From: Lentibacillus siamensis
GTDB taxonomy: Bacteria > Bacillota > Bacilli > Bacillales > Amphibacillaceae
Assembly (NCBI RefSeq): GCF_039522605.1
Contig: NZ_BAAADS010000012.1
Coordinates: 124,001 to 188,000 of the forward strand
Direction: 5' to 3'
DNA length: 64,000 nt
Below are positions 1 through 8,350 of the stretch, one piece after another; positions within the stretch are counted from its first letter, which is position 1, and every line of letters begins with the position of its first letter. The notes beneath the pieces are model-generated. The model was not told the DNA's origin and ran no database searches. It worked only from the letters and a program-made list of their open reading frames with translations. The position numbers were made by a program, and so were the translations under genes.

Positions 1-1071
1 GCATTATTACAATATACGGGAGGAACGACAGGGCATCCAAAAGGTGTCATGCTTACACACCGTAACCTGGTAGCGAATGTTCAAATGTGTAATGCCTGGT
101 TGTACAGAATGGATCCATCTGAGCAAATTGTGTTGGGAGTACTGCCGTTTTTCCATGTATACGGAATGACCACGGTTATGAATATGTCGATGATGTATGG
201 TTCAAAAATGATTTTACTTCCAAAATTTGATACGAAAGAAGTTTTGAAAACAATTCATAAACAAAAACCGACCCTATTTCCCGGAGCACCAACCATATAT
301 ATCGGGTTGCTCCATCATCCGGAGCTGAAGAAATATGATCTGTCCTCGATTGAGGCATGTATCAGTGGATCTGCACCATTACCCGCTGAAGTTCAGGATC
401 AGTTCGAAAGTGTTACCGGCGGACGATTAGTTGAGGGGTATGGACTGACTGAAACGTCACCAGTAACACATTCTAATTTTGTCTGGGCTGACAGAGTGAA
501 TGGGAGTATTGGTGTTCCATGGCCGGATACAGACTGCAAAATAATCAATATGGAAACAAATGAAGAAGCCGCCGTGGGTGAAGTTGGCGAAGTAGCCGTG
601 AAAGGACCGCAAGTGATGAAAGGATATTGGGGTAAGCGGCAAGAAACAGATAATGTTTTACAGAATGGCTGGATGTGTACCGGTGATATGGGGTATATGG
701 ATGAAGAAGGCTATTTTTACATCGTTGACAGGAAAAAAGATATGATTATTGCAGGTGGATATAATATTTATCCAAGAGAGGTTGAAGAAGTGCTCTATGA
801 ACACGAGGCTGTTCAGGAAGCTGTTGTAGCGGGGATTCCAGACGCATACCGCGGTGAAACAGTAAAAGCGTATATTGTTTTTAAGGCTGGTTATAAAGAA
901 ACGGAAGAAGAATTAAACGCCTTCTGCAGAAAGAATTTGGCTGCATTTAAAGTACCAAGAATTTATGAATTCAGGGATGAACTGCCAAAAACGGCCGTTG
1001 GAAAAATATTACGCAGAAAACTGATTGATGAAGAAAAAGAAAAAATGGGGCAGAACAGCAATACGCTTTGA
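1..1071 (+). CDS. lcfA: long-chain acyl-CoA synthetase, C-terminal part (cut by window edge)
   Basis: The gene activates fatty acids to acyl-CoA with ATP, the entry step of beta-oxidation. The frame is open from base 1 and begins inside the AMP-binding P-loop motif (YTGGTTGHPKG), so roughly the first third of the protein lies upstream of the window. Visible adenylate-forming-enzyme motifs include EGYGLTETSP, the TGD box of GWMCTGDMGY, DRKKDMIIAGGYNIYPREVE, and the C-terminal catalytic lysine region (PKTAVGKILRR). It heads the order lcfA-fadR-fadB-etfB-etfA known from B. subtilis. The reading as fatty-acid ligase rather than another acyl-CoA ligase rests on this context. The stop is followed by the fadR promoter. 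Confidence 0.95.
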   Translation, partial: ALLQYTGGTTGHPKGVMLTHRNLVANVQMCNAWLYRMDPSEQIVLGVLPFFHVYGMTTVMNMSMMYGSKMILLPKFDTKEVLKTIHKQKPTLFPGAPTIYIGLLHHPELKKYDLSSIEACISGSAPLPAEVQDQFESVTGGRLVEGYGLTETSPVTHSNFVWADRVNGSIGVPWPDTDCKIINMETNEEAAVGEVGEVAVKGPQVMKGYWGKRQETDNVLQNGWMCTGDMGYMDEEGYFYIVDRKKDMIIAGGYNIYPREVEEVLYEHEAVQEAVVAGIPDAYRGETVKAYIVFKAGYKETEEELNAFCRKNLAAFKVPRIYEFRDELPKTAVGKILRRKLIDEEKEKMGQNSNTL

Positions 1072-1113
1072 GTTTTATTCTAGTTTTTTTGACCAATTGT
1101 TGTACAAACTATA

Positions 1114-1142
1114 TTGACAGAATCGCTGTATATTTGTACAAT
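1114..1142 (+). promoter_or_regulatory. sigma-A-type promoter of fadR-fadB-etfBA
   Basis: TTGACA at 1114-1119 and TACAAT at 1137-1142 are separated by 17 bp, close to the vegetative consensus. The FadR-type palindrome begins immediately after the -10 box, so bound repressor would cover the transcription start. Confidence 0.75.
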
Positions 1143-1172
1143 AAAAGGTGAATGATTATTCATTCACCTTTT
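1143..1172 (+). promoter_or_regulatory. FadR operator (perfect palindrome)
   Basis: TGAATGATTATTCATTCA at 1149-1166 fits the FadR box TGAATGANTANTCATTCA known from B. subtilis. It sits inside a longer 13+4+13 inverted repeat running from AAAAGGTG to CACCTTTT. In B. subtilis, long-chain acyl-CoA releases FadR. Position just downstream of the -10 box and before fadR itself implies autoregulation of the whole operon. Confidence 0.85.
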
Positions 1173-1203
1173 ATTGTGAGGGGTTTTATTAAGGAGAATT
1201 TTC

Positions 1204-1788
1204 ATGAAGAAAAACAAACCTAAATACAATCAAATTATTGAAGCAGCTGTTGAGGTCATTGCTGAAAATGGATACCATGCTTCACAAGTATCCAAGATTG
1301 CAAAAAAGGCAGGGGTTGCAGACGGCACCATTTACCTGTATTTTAAAAATAAAGAGGATATTCTTGTTTCTGTTTTTAAGGAAAAAATGGGGCAGTTTAT
1401 TGAACGAATTGCTGAGAGTATTAACCAGAAGCAAAATGCGGATGAGAAATTACTCACCCTGATACAGATGCATTTCAGCCAGCTTACCGGGGACCATCAC
1501 CTGGCGATTGTCACGCAATTGGAATTAAGGCAGTCAAACAGTGAATTGCGGCTGAAAATTAACGATATTCTCAAGCCTTATTTGTCGGTGATTGATGACA
1601 TCATTAGAGAAGGCACTAAGGAGAATGTGTTTCGAGATGAATTGAACATCCCGCTCGTAAGGCAAATGATCTTTGGAACCCTGGATGAAACTGTAACAAA
1701 CTGGGTTATGAAAGAACAAAAATACGATTTATTGGAAATGGCTCCTGAAGTTCACAGGTTGTTGACACACGGCCTTTCCGATAAATAG
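1204..1788 (+). CDS. fadR: TetR-family fatty-acid degradation regulator FadR
   Basis: A 194-residue TetR-type repressor. The N-terminal helix-turn-helix spans about residues 10-55 (NQIIEAAVEVIAENGYHASQ, then IAKKAGVADGTIYLYFKNKE, typical of the family). The C-terminal half is the ligand-binding and dimerisation region, which in B. subtilis FadR binds long-chain acyl-CoA. The start ATG follows an AAGGAGAA ribosome-binding site. The gene lies between lcfA and fadB, as in B. subtilis, and a perfect FadR operator overlaps its promoter, so it probably represses this operon and other fad genes. Family assignment is certain; the FadR role follows from context and operator. Confidence 0.93.
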   Translation: MKKNKPKYNQIIEAAVEVIAENGYHASQVSKIAKKAGVADGTIYLYFKNKEDILVSVFKEKMGQFIERIAESINQKQNADEKLLTLIQMHFSQLTGDHHLAIVTQLELRQSNSELRLKINDILKPYLSVIDDIIREGTKENVFRDELNIPLVRQMIFGTLDETVTNWVMKEQKYDLLEMAPEVHRLLTHGLSDK

Positions 1789-1806
1789 CAGAAGAGGAGG
1801 ATTGAG

Positions 1807-2580
1807 TTGGGGACACTGACACATGAATTAAACGGGAATGTTGCAGTATTGACCATTCAAAGTCCGCCGGCAAACGCATTATCCAGCACCCTGTTAAAGG
1901 ATCTGGATGAAAAATTGAATGAAATTGAAAACGATAACAATGCGAAAGCGATTCTACTCAAAGGAGAAGGCAAGTTTTTCTCGGCTGGTGCGGATGTTAA
2001 AGAATTTACTTCACTTCAAAATGCAAGCGACTACCAGGTTCTGTCGGAGCGTGGTCAGAAATTATTTGACCGTGTGGAAAATTTCTCAATCCCTGTTATC
2101 GCAGCCATTCATGGTGCTGCATTAGGCGGTGGGCTTGAACTGGCAATGTCATGTCACATTAGGATCGTTACTGAAAATGCAAAATTGGGGCTCCCGGAAT
2201 TGACATTAGGAATCATTCCCGGGTTTGCAGGAACACAGCGGCTGCCGCGATATGTCGGTTCAGCAAAAGCATACGAGATGATTCTGAGTGGACAACCGAT
2301 AACCGGAACAGAAGCAGCAAAATTGGGTCTTGCCAATCAGGCGGTAGGAGAAGAAGAAGTATATGAAAACGCTATGAAACTAGCAACTGTAATTGCTGCT
2401 AAAAGCAAGCCAACGATTAATAGTGTTATGCAGCTGATTCCGTATGCTAAAACTGCTCAGTTTGCGGATGGAGTCCAGGAAGAAGCAACAGCATTTAGTG
2501 AGATCTTCGGGTCCGATGATGCAAAAGAAGGCGTTCAGGCATTTATTGAAAAGCGCAAGCCTAACTTCAAGGATAAGTAA
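1807..2580 (+). CDS. fadB: enoyl-CoA hydratase/isomerase FadB
   Basis: Crotonase-fold enzyme of 257 residues that hydrates trans-2-enoyl-CoA in beta-oxidation. Family signatures are the oxyanion-hole region (FFSAGADVKEF), HGAALGGGLELAMSCHIRI, and LPELTLGIIPGFAGTQRLPR with the catalytic Glu. The start is TTG at 1807, placed 6 bases after an AGAAGAGGAGG ribosome-binding site; the next ATG would lose conserved N-terminal sequence. It follows fadR by 18 bp and precedes etfB by 16 bp, so the genes are likely co-transcribed under FadR control. Confidence 0.94.
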   Translation: MGTLTHELNGNVAVLTIQSPPANALSSTLLKDLDEKLNEIENDNNAKAILLKGEGKFFSAGADVKEFTSLQNASDYQVLSERGQKLFDRVENFSIPVIAAIHGAALGGGLELAMSCHIRIVTENAKLGLPELTLGIIPGFAGTQRLPRYVGSAKAYEMILSGQPITGTEAAKLGLANQAVGEEEVYENAMKLATVIAAKSKPTINSVMQLIPYAKTAQFADGVQEEATAFSEIFGSDDAKEGVQAFIEKRKPNFKDK

Positions 2581-2596
2581 AAGGAGGAAATCATAT

Positions 2597-3370
2597 ATGA
2601 ATATTTATGTATTGCTGAAAAAAACATTTGATACGGAAGAGAAAATTGCTGTATCCAATGGGCAGATTGAAGATGATGGTGCTGAATATATTATTAATCC
2701 ATATGACGAGTATGCGGTTGAAGAAGCCATTAAACAAAAGGATGCACATGGTGGTGAAGTTACTGTCGTCACGGTAGGTGATGAAGATTCCGAAAAACAG
2801 CTGCGCACTGCATTGGCAATGGGTGCTGATAAAGCTGTTTTGATCAATACGGAAGACGATCTTGAAGATGGTGATCAATACACGACTGCTAAAATATTGG
2901 AAGCGTATTTTGAGGATAAGGAAGCAGATTTAATTTTGGCAGGTAATGTAGCGATTGATGAAGCAAGCGGTCAGGTTGGCCCGCGTCTTGCTGAGTTACT
3001 TGGCATCCCATCAGTTACGACTATTACAGCGCTGGAAATTGATGGTAATACAGTGAAGATTGATAAAGACGTGGAAGGTGATGTTGAAAAAATTGAAACA
3101 TCTTTACCGGTGCTGGTTACTTGTCAGCAAGGGTTGAACGACCCAAGGTACCCATCCCTGCCGGGAATTATGAAAGCGAAGAAAAAACCTCTGGAAGAAC
3201 TTGAGATAGATGATCTCGATCTTGATGAAGATGATATTGAAGCAAAAACAAAAACAGAGGATATTTTTCTGCCGCCGGAAAAAGAGGCAGGAAGGGTACT
3301 CGAAGGTGAACTGGATGAACAAGTTCAGGAATTGGTGTCTCTTCTTAAAGATGAATCAAAGGTGCTGTAA
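2597..3370 (+). CDS. etfB: electron transfer flavoprotein beta subunit
   Basis: EtfB (257 residues) pairs with EtfA to accept electrons from acyl-CoA dehydrogenases. The ETF beta signature is visible (DGDQYTTAKILEAYF, LAGNVAIDEASGQVGPRLAE, VTCQQGLNDPRYPSLPGIMK). The frame is open well upstream into fadB, but the start at ATG 2597 is set by AAGGAGG at 2581-2587 and by the conserved N-terminus MNIYVLLKKTFDTEEKI. It is the fourth gene of the fad operon and ends 27 bp before etfA. Confidence 0.96.
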   Translation: MNIYVLLKKTFDTEEKIAVSNGQIEDDGAEYIINPYDEYAVEEAIKQKDAHGGEVTVVTVGDEDSEKQLRTALAMGADKAVLINTEDDLEDGDQYTTAKILEAYFEDKEADLILAGNVAIDEASGQVGPRLAELLGIPSVTTITALEIDGNTVKIDKDVEGDVEKIETSLPVLVTCQQGLNDPRYPSLPGIMKAKKKPLEELEIDDLDLDEDDIEAKTKTEDIFLPPEKEAGRVLEGELDEQVQELVSLLKDESKVL

Positions 3371-3397
3371 CCATTTATAACGGAAAGGAGAAATGAC

Positions 3398-4369
3398 ATG
3401 AGTGATAAAATATTAGTTGTAGGCGAATTAAGAGAAAATACATTACGTAACGTAACATTTGAAGCAATTGCTGCTGCAAAATCAATCAGTGCAGATGGCG
3501 AGATTGTTGGTGTTATCTGTGGAGCTGGTGATTTAAACGAACAGGCTCAGGAAATGATTTATTATGGTGCAGACCGGGTGGTAACCGTTGCGCATGATAT
3601 GCTGGAAACATATACTCCGGATGGTTTTAGCCAGGCAGTTATGGCTGTCATAAACGATGAGTCGCCCGATGGGATTGTGATGGGGCATACGTCTATTGGA
3701 AAAGACTTAACACCTAAACTGGCAAGTAAACTGGAAACCGGGCTGGTCTCAGATGCTACGGAAGTAACAAACGATGGAGGAAAGGCTGTTTTTACGAGAC
3801 CTATTTATTCCGGTAAAGCATTTGAAAAGAAGACGATCACAAGCGGATTGACATTTGTTACTATCCGTCCAAATAATATTGCAGCGCCGGAGAAAGATGA
3901 ATCCCGTTCAGGTGATATTTCGCCCAAGGATGTGGATATTGCTGATATTCGCTCGGTTATTAAGGATGTTATTAAAAAAGCATCTGATGGGGTTGATTTG
4001 TCTGAAGCCAATGTAATTGTTGCAGGCGGACGCGGAGTTAAAAGTGAGGAAGGTTTTAAACCGCTTCAGGAACTTGCTGATGTTTTAGGCGGCGCAGTTG
4101 GTGCTTCCAGGGGTGCCTGTGACGCTGAATACTGTGATTATTCACTGCAAATCGGTCAGACAGGTAAGGTGGTTACACCAGACTTATATATTGCGTGCGG
4201 TATTTCCGGTGCGATTCAGCATCTTGCCGGAATGTCAAACTCCAAAGTAATTGTGGCGATTAATAAAGATCCGGAAGCAAACATTTTTAATGTAGCAGAT
4301 TACGGCATTGTAGGTGACATTTTTGATGTCGTGCCAATGCTTACCGAGGAAATTAAAAAGTTGAAATAA
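3398..4369 (+). CDS. etfA: electron transfer flavoprotein alpha subunit
   Basis: EtfA (323 residues) binds the FAD of the ETF heterodimer. The C-terminal FAD domain is complete: VAGGRGVKSEEGFKPLQELA, GASRGACDAEYCDYSLQIGQ, ACGISGAIQHLAGM and VAINKDPEANIFNVADYGIV. The start ATG follows AAAGGAGAAATGAC. It is the last gene of the operon; a hairpin resembling a terminator follows within 10 bp. Confidence 0.97.
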   Translation: MSDKILVVGELRENTLRNVTFEAIAAAKSISADGEIVGVICGAGDLNEQAQEMIYYGADRVVTVAHDMLETYTPDGFSQAVMAVINDESPDGIVMGHTSIGKDLTPKLASKLETGLVSDATEVTNDGGKAVFTRPIYSGKAFEKKTITSGLTFVTIRPNNIAAPEKDESRSGDISPKDVDIADIRSVIKDVIKKASDGVDLSEANVIVAGGRGVKSEEGFKPLQELADVLGGAVGASRGACDAEYCDYSLQIGQTGKVVTPDLYIACGISGAIQHLAGMSNSKVIVAINKDPEANIFNVADYGIVGDIFDVVPMLTEEIKKLK

Positions 4370-4376
4370 ATAAAGT

Positions 4377-4416
4377 ACAGACCCGCTGAGGATCGGCTGG
4401 GTCTATGTTTTTCTTT
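4377..4416 (+). terminator. probable rho-independent terminator after etfA
   Basis: AGACCC (4379-4384) pairs with GGGTCT (4399-4404) around a GC-rich loop, followed by a T-rich run. It closes the fad/etf operon. Confidence 0.7.
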
Positions 4417-4417
4417 T

Positions 4418-4494
4418 GCAGATATGTATTTCTTACAGCATAGGTGTAGCTAAAAATGTCACCAAAGGGCTTAATGACTACCAGGTTTTTTAAT
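4418..4494. repeat. dispersed intergenic repeat, copy A1
   Basis: This stretch aligns with 17172-17254 through shared blocks GCAGATA, TTCTTAC, GCATA, GTG, CTAA, GTCACC, GGTTTT and TAAT in the same order. Both copies lie directly downstream of an operon terminator. A shorter relative is at 40513-40572. No coding potential is evident. Confidence 0.6.
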
Positions 4495-4605
4495 ATAGTT
4501 GATCAAGCTTAAGCATTATTTTTTGGAATAAGCAAACTATTAGCTAGGATATACTAACGATGATATACTCATTACAGAAGTCAGTTAGATTGAGGAGGAA
4601 TAGAA

Positions 4606-4920
4606 ATGGCAATTGCTCACGTAACGGATCAAAATTTCACCAAAGAAACTGCTGAAGGTCTTGTGCTTGCAGACTTTTGGGCACCTTGGTGCGGACCATG
4701 CAAAATGATTGCTCCGGTTCTCGAGGAAATTGATGGTGAAATGGAAGATAAAGTACAAATTGTAAAACTTGATGTGGACGAAAATCAGGAAACAGCTGGA
4801 AAATATGGGGTAATGAGTATCCCGACCTTATTGCTGTTTAAAGATGGCAATGTAGTCGATCAGGTTGTTGGTTTCCAGCCAAAAGAAGCACTTGTTGATT
4901 TAATTAACAAACATGCCTAA
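4606..4920 (+). CDS. trxA: thioredoxin
   Basis: A 104-residue cytosolic thioredoxin with the redox motif WCGPC (Cys29 and Cys32) in FWAPWCGPCK, the cis-proline loop MSIPTLLLF, and family-typical length. The start ATG follows a GAGGAGGAA ribosome-binding site. It is a single-gene unit with its own terminator, located between etfA and uvrC as in related bacilli. It keeps cytosolic protein thiols reduced using thioredoxin reductase, which is not in the window. Confidence 0.98.
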   Translation: MAIAHVTDQNFTKETAEGLVLADFWAPWCGPCKMIAPVLEEIDGEMEDKVQIVKLDVDENQETAGKYGVMSIPTLLLFKDGNVVDQVVGFQPKEALVDLINKHA

Positions 4921-4953
4921 CAACGTGTATAATCGTATACAGGAACGGAAAAT

Positions 4954-4988
4954 AATCCCTTGTTGCTCATGTGGCAAGGGATTTCTTT
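4954..4988 (+). terminator. rho-independent terminator after trxA
   Basis: AATCCCTTG and CAAGGGATT form a 9-bp stem followed by TTCTTT. It separates trxA from uvrC. Confidence 0.8.
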
Positions 4989-5008
4989 AGTTAAAGGATG
5001 AATGGATA

Positions 5009-6787
5009 ATGAGTCAGCAAATACAAGAAAAACTGGCTGTTCTGCCAGCTCAGCCCGGCTGCTATTTGATGAAGGACAGGCATGGAACAGTAATATATGT
5101 CGGCAAGTCGAAGCTGCTGCGAAATCGTGTCAGGTCATATTTTACCGGAGCCAATGATAAAAAAACCCAACGACTTGTACAGGAAATAACGGATTTTGAG
5201 TACATTGTAACGACTTCGGAAATTGAAGCACTTATTCTTGAAATGAATCTGATCAAAAAATACGACCCTAAATATAATGTGCTGTTAAAAGATGATAAAT
5301 CATATCCTTATCTAAAAATTACATCGGAGCGGCACCCGCGGCTGCAGATTGTACGAAAATTAAAGAAGGATAAAGGGAAATATTTCGGGCCTTATCCGAA
5401 TGTATTGGCAGCGCGTGAAACGAAAAAGCTGCTCGACCGTCTGTACCCTTTAAGGAAATGTAATAATCCGCCAGGCCGTTATTGTCTTTATTATCATATG
5501 GGGCAGTGTCTTGCCTGCAGTGAACAGCCTGCTTCAGAAGATACCTATAAGGAAATCATTCAGAGCATAACATCCTTTTTGCATGGGGGACATAAAGAAA
5601 TTAAAGATAATCTGAAATCCGGTATGTATGAAGCGAGTGCAGACCTTAACTTTGAGCGGGCAAAGGAGCTGCGGGATCAGATTCAGCATATCGAAATTGT
5701 CATGGAACAACAGCGGATGACATTGAATGATCAGACCGATCGGGATATTTTTGGTTTCGCATATGATAAAGGCTGGATGTGTGTGCAGGTGTTTTTCATC
5801 AGACAAGGAAAATTAATTGAACGGGATGTTTCCGTCTTTCCGTTTTTTGATGATCCATCAGATACATTTATCAGCTTTATCGGTCGGTTCTATCTCCATC
5901 ACCATCACATAAAGCCAAAACAGCTGTTGGTACCGATTGGAACGGATACTGACCTTTTAAAGGAATTACTGGAAATTAACGTACACACTCCCTTTCGCGG
6001 GAGAAAAAAAGAACTTGTGGAATTAGCCGGAAAAAATGCTTCAATCGCACTTCAAGAGAAGTTTTCCATTATTGAACGTGATGCGGAACGAACTATCCGG
6101 GCTGTTGAGGGGCTTGGAGATATCCTGAATATCGAAACGCCGCATCGAATCGAGGCATTTGACAACTCAAATATTCAAGGAACAGACCCCGTTTCAGCGA
6201 TGGTTGTGTTTACGGATGGAAAAGCAGATAAAAAGGAATACCGGAAATATAAAATAAGGGACGTTAAAGGTCCTGATGATTATGAAACAATGCGGGAAGT
6301 TGTCAGACGCAGATATAAACGGGTACTGAAAGAAAACTTGCCATTGCCGGATTTGATTATCGTTGATGGTGGTAAAGGGCAGATGGGTGCGGCACTTGAT
6401 GTATTGGAAAATGAGCTTGGATTAAATATCCCATTGTGTGGACTGGCCAAGGATGATAAGCACAAAACGAGTGAACTGGTGTATGGTGACCCACCAGAGG
6501 TACTATCATTATCAAGGAAGTCACAGGAATTTTATCTGGTGCAACGCATTCAGGAAGAAGTGCATCGATTTGCTATTTCGTTTCATCGTCAATTAAGAGG
6601 CAAGGGTCTTTTTCAGTCAGAACTTGATAAAATACCGGGGGTGGGCGAGAAAAGAAAACGGTTGCTGCTGACTCATTTCAAGTCAGTGAACGAGATTCGC
6701 AATGCTTCGGTCGACCGTATGATAAAGCTGGGTATTCCTATAAATATTGCTGGTACTATAAAAGAGCACCTTGCAAAAAATGAGTAG
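5009..6787 (+). CDS. uvrC: excinuclease ABC subunit C
   Basis: UvrC (592 residues) makes the dual incisions in nucleotide-excision repair with UvrAB. Domains in order: N-terminal GIY-YIG nuclease (residues about 12-95, QPGCYLMKDRHGTVIYVGKS), UVR motif near residue 205 (ASADLNFERAKELRDQIQHI), RNase H-like endonuclease region (EAFDNSNIQGTDPVSAMVVF, DLIIVDGGKGQMGAA), and the C-terminal helix-hairpin-helix pair (IPGVGEKRKRLLLTHF). It is full length. An upstream cysteine-rich segment (CNNPPGRYCLYYHMGQCLAC) matches the cysteine cluster of UvrC proteins. Confidence 0.98.
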   Translation: MSQQIQEKLAVLPAQPGCYLMKDRHGTVIYVGKSKLLRNRVRSYFTGANDKKTQRLVQEITDFEYIVTTSEIEALILEMNLIKKYDPKYNVLLKDDKSYPYLKITSERHPRLQIVRKLKKDKGKYFGPYPNVLAARETKKLLDRLYPLRKCNNPPGRYCLYYHMGQCLACSEQPASEDTYKEIIQSITSFLHGGHKEIKDNLKSGMYEASADLNFERAKELRDQIQHIEIVMEQQRMTLNDQTDRDIFGFAYDKGWMCVQVFFIRQGKLIERDVSVFPFFDDPSDTFISFIGRFYLHHHHIKPKQLLVPIGTDTDLLKELLEINVHTPFRGRKKELVELAGKNASIALQEKFSIIERDAERTIRAVEGLGDILNIETPHRIEAFDNSNIQGTDPVSAMVVFTDGKADKKEYRKYKIRDVKGPDDYETMREVVRRRYKRVLKENLPLPDLIIVDGGKGQMGAALDVLENELGLNIPLCGLAKDDKHKTSELVYGDPPEVLSLSRKSQEFYLVQRIQEEVHRFAISFHRQLRGKGLFQSELDKIPGVGEKRKRLLLTHFKSVNEIRNASVDRMIKLGIPINIAGTIKEHLAKNE

Positions 6788-6815
6788 GGCAGTATTAATT
6801 GCCCTACTCTGTACA
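6782..6815 (+). terminator. hairpin after uvrC
   Basis: GAGTAGGGCA and TGCCCTACTC pair perfectly around an 8-base loop, starting within the uvrC stop region. The T-tract is poor, so function as an intrinsic terminator is uncertain. Confidence 0.5.
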
Positions 6816-6908
6816 TTGATGGCGTATTATATTGAGACAATCGTATGGAATGCTGCAAAGATGTAAGGCTTATATATAGATAATATTTAGCTCCTGCAGG
6901 TTGGGTAT

Positions 6909-7349
6909 TTACTCATCCGTAAAAACGACGGTGAATTCAATCATGTGAATTTTTTTGTTGATTTCCTCTTTGCATTCACATGTCCTGTCTTTCAATAATT
7001 CGATCGATTCAGCTAAAAAGCCTGATTCCAGCCGAAAGTCCGTATCAAAAGGTGCGTTGAGTTTATATACAACTGAATCGGACATCAAATGAAATGTTAA
7101 CTCTCTTTTCTTTTCTTTTATCAGTTCGAGTGTGCCCCATCCAAGTTTTTCGAATGCATATATAACATCCGAAACAGATTCAGTATCCATTTTTCTTGCT
7201 ATGTTTTTACCCATAAAATATAGAAGGGTAGGTGCTTCTGCCCCTAATAGTTCGGGTAATCCCAGGTAACGAATGATATCATATCCGGCACCGGTAGTGT
7301 GGAGTTCATCTAAAACAGTTACAGGTAAAGCCTCTTTTGCATGTTGCAT
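6909..7349 (-). CDS. yslB: YslB family protein (DUF2507)
   Basis: A 146-residue protein of unknown biochemical role, conserved beside uvrC and sdhCAB in Bacillaceae. Recognisable features are the N-terminal GAGYDIIRYLGLPELLG segment, followed by LLYFMGKNIARKM, and FRLESGFLAESIELLKDR in the C-terminal half. Two upstream in-frame Met codons exist, but the start at 7349 (MQHAKEALP) is preferred because AAAGGA lies 8 bases upstream on the minus strand. The gene is divergent from sdhC. The family fold has been compared with V4R-like domains, but no function is claimed. Confidence 0.82.
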   Translation of the reverse strand: MQHAKEALPVTVLDELHTTGAGYDIIRYLGLPELLGAEAPTLLYFMGKNIARKMDTESVSDVIYAFEKLGWGTLELIKEKKRELTFHLMSDSVVYKLNAPFDTDFRLESGFLAESIELLKDRTCECKEEINKKIHMIEFTVVFTDE

Positions 7350-7566
7350 GGTTGTCATCCTTTCTGTCGGTAACCAGTTCATTTTAACATTGATCATAAA
7401 GTTCGAGAATAGCTTATCAGTTATTAATTTTATTATCTATGTTCTTTGCCGGCAGTGTAAGAACGCAATTGATTTTTTGAAAGCTTGGTGACAACCAAGT
7501 TTTCTGATGAGTCAGCATAAAAATCATGATAAATATCACATCGTTGTGAAATTACTGCTTCCTTTC

Positions 7567-7595
7567 TTGACGCTTTTTATTGTTAGAAGTACAAT
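7567..7595 (+). promoter_or_regulatory. putative sdhCAB promoter
   Basis: TTGACG at 7567-7572 and TACAAT at 7590-7595 are spaced by 17 bp. The leader of about 100 bases contains AT-rich direct and inverted repeats around ATTGTACAAT (7614-7623), which could be a regulator site. The rest of the 350-bp yslB-sdhC gap shows a short hairpin (CTTGG...CCAAG near 7484-7500) and nothing else clear. Confidence 0.55.
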
Positions 7596-7699
7596 AAATA
7601 TGTCATAAATTGTACAATATTGGACAATACAATAATATTGCCATCTGATTTTGTGCATTACTATTTACAGTATCAAATTACGACCGAGGGGGGTAACAC

Positions 7700-8320
7700 A
7701 TGTCAGAGCATCGTGAGTTCTTTTACAGAAGACTCCATTCCTTATTAGGTGTCATACCGATTGGAATTTTCCTGATTCAGCATTTGGTAGTAAATCATTT
7801 TGCTGTATATGGAGAAGAAAGCTTCAATCAGGCTGCAGCATTTATGCACGATCTGCCGTTCAGGATTGTGTTGGAGACGGTAATTATCTTTTTGCCTATT
7901 TTATTCCACGCAATTTTGGGTGTTTATATTGTTTTTACAACAAAAAACAACCCGAGAAACTATGGCTTTTTCCGTAACTGGATGTTTTTTCTGCAGCGCG
8001 TAACAGGGATTATTACATTTGTCTTTATTGCTTGGCACGTTTGGGAAACACGCGTGCAAATCGGTATGGGCAATGCAGAACTGGATTATAATTTGATGGA
8101 AAATATACTTTCCAATCCGGTAATGTTCTGGTTTTATATTATTGGCGTGCTTTCAACTACATTTCATTTCAGTAATGGACTATGGAGTTTCTTGGTTTCA
8201 TGGGGATTCACCCAGTCACCAAAATCGCAAAAGATTGTTACATACGCTACGCTTATAGTATTTTTTGCGGTAAGTTATATTGGAGTACGTGCATTGATTA
8301 AATTTGCTTATGGTGTTTAA
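7700..8320 (+). CDS. sdhC: succinate dehydrogenase cytochrome b558 subunit
   Basis: SdhC (206 residues) anchors succinate dehydrogenase in the membrane and carries haem b. Five hydrophobic segments are visible, and histidines typical of haem ligation occur in RRLHSLLGVIP, FLIQHLVVNHF, FLPILFHAILG, IAWHVWETR and TTFHFSNGLW. The start ATG follows a strong GAGGGGGGTAACAC leader. It is the first gene of sdhCAB and ends 30 bp before sdhA. This single-anchor-polypeptide type is characteristic of Bacillus complex II, which reduces menaquinone. Confidence 0.97.
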   Translation: MSEHREFFYRRLHSLLGVIPIGIFLIQHLVVNHFAVYGEESFNQAAAFMHDLPFRIVLETVIIFLPILFHAILGVYIVFTTKNNPRNYGFFRNWMFFLQRVTGIITFVFIAWHVWETRVQIGMGNAELDYNLMENILSNPVMFWFYIIGVLSTTFHFSNGLWSFLVSWGFTQSPKSQKIVTYATLIVFFAVSYIGVRALIKFAYGV

Positions 8321-8350
8321 TTTATTGGAAAGAGGGAGTGAGTCATCATA

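Noticed and set aside
2444..2596. Longer EtfB start inside fadB
   Set aside because: The strong ribosome-binding site and the conserved N-terminus point to ATG 2597.
7484..7505. Hairpin CTTGG...CCAAG as a terminator
   Set aside because: No plus-strand gene ends upstream, and on the minus strand it lies upstream of yslB rather than downstream.
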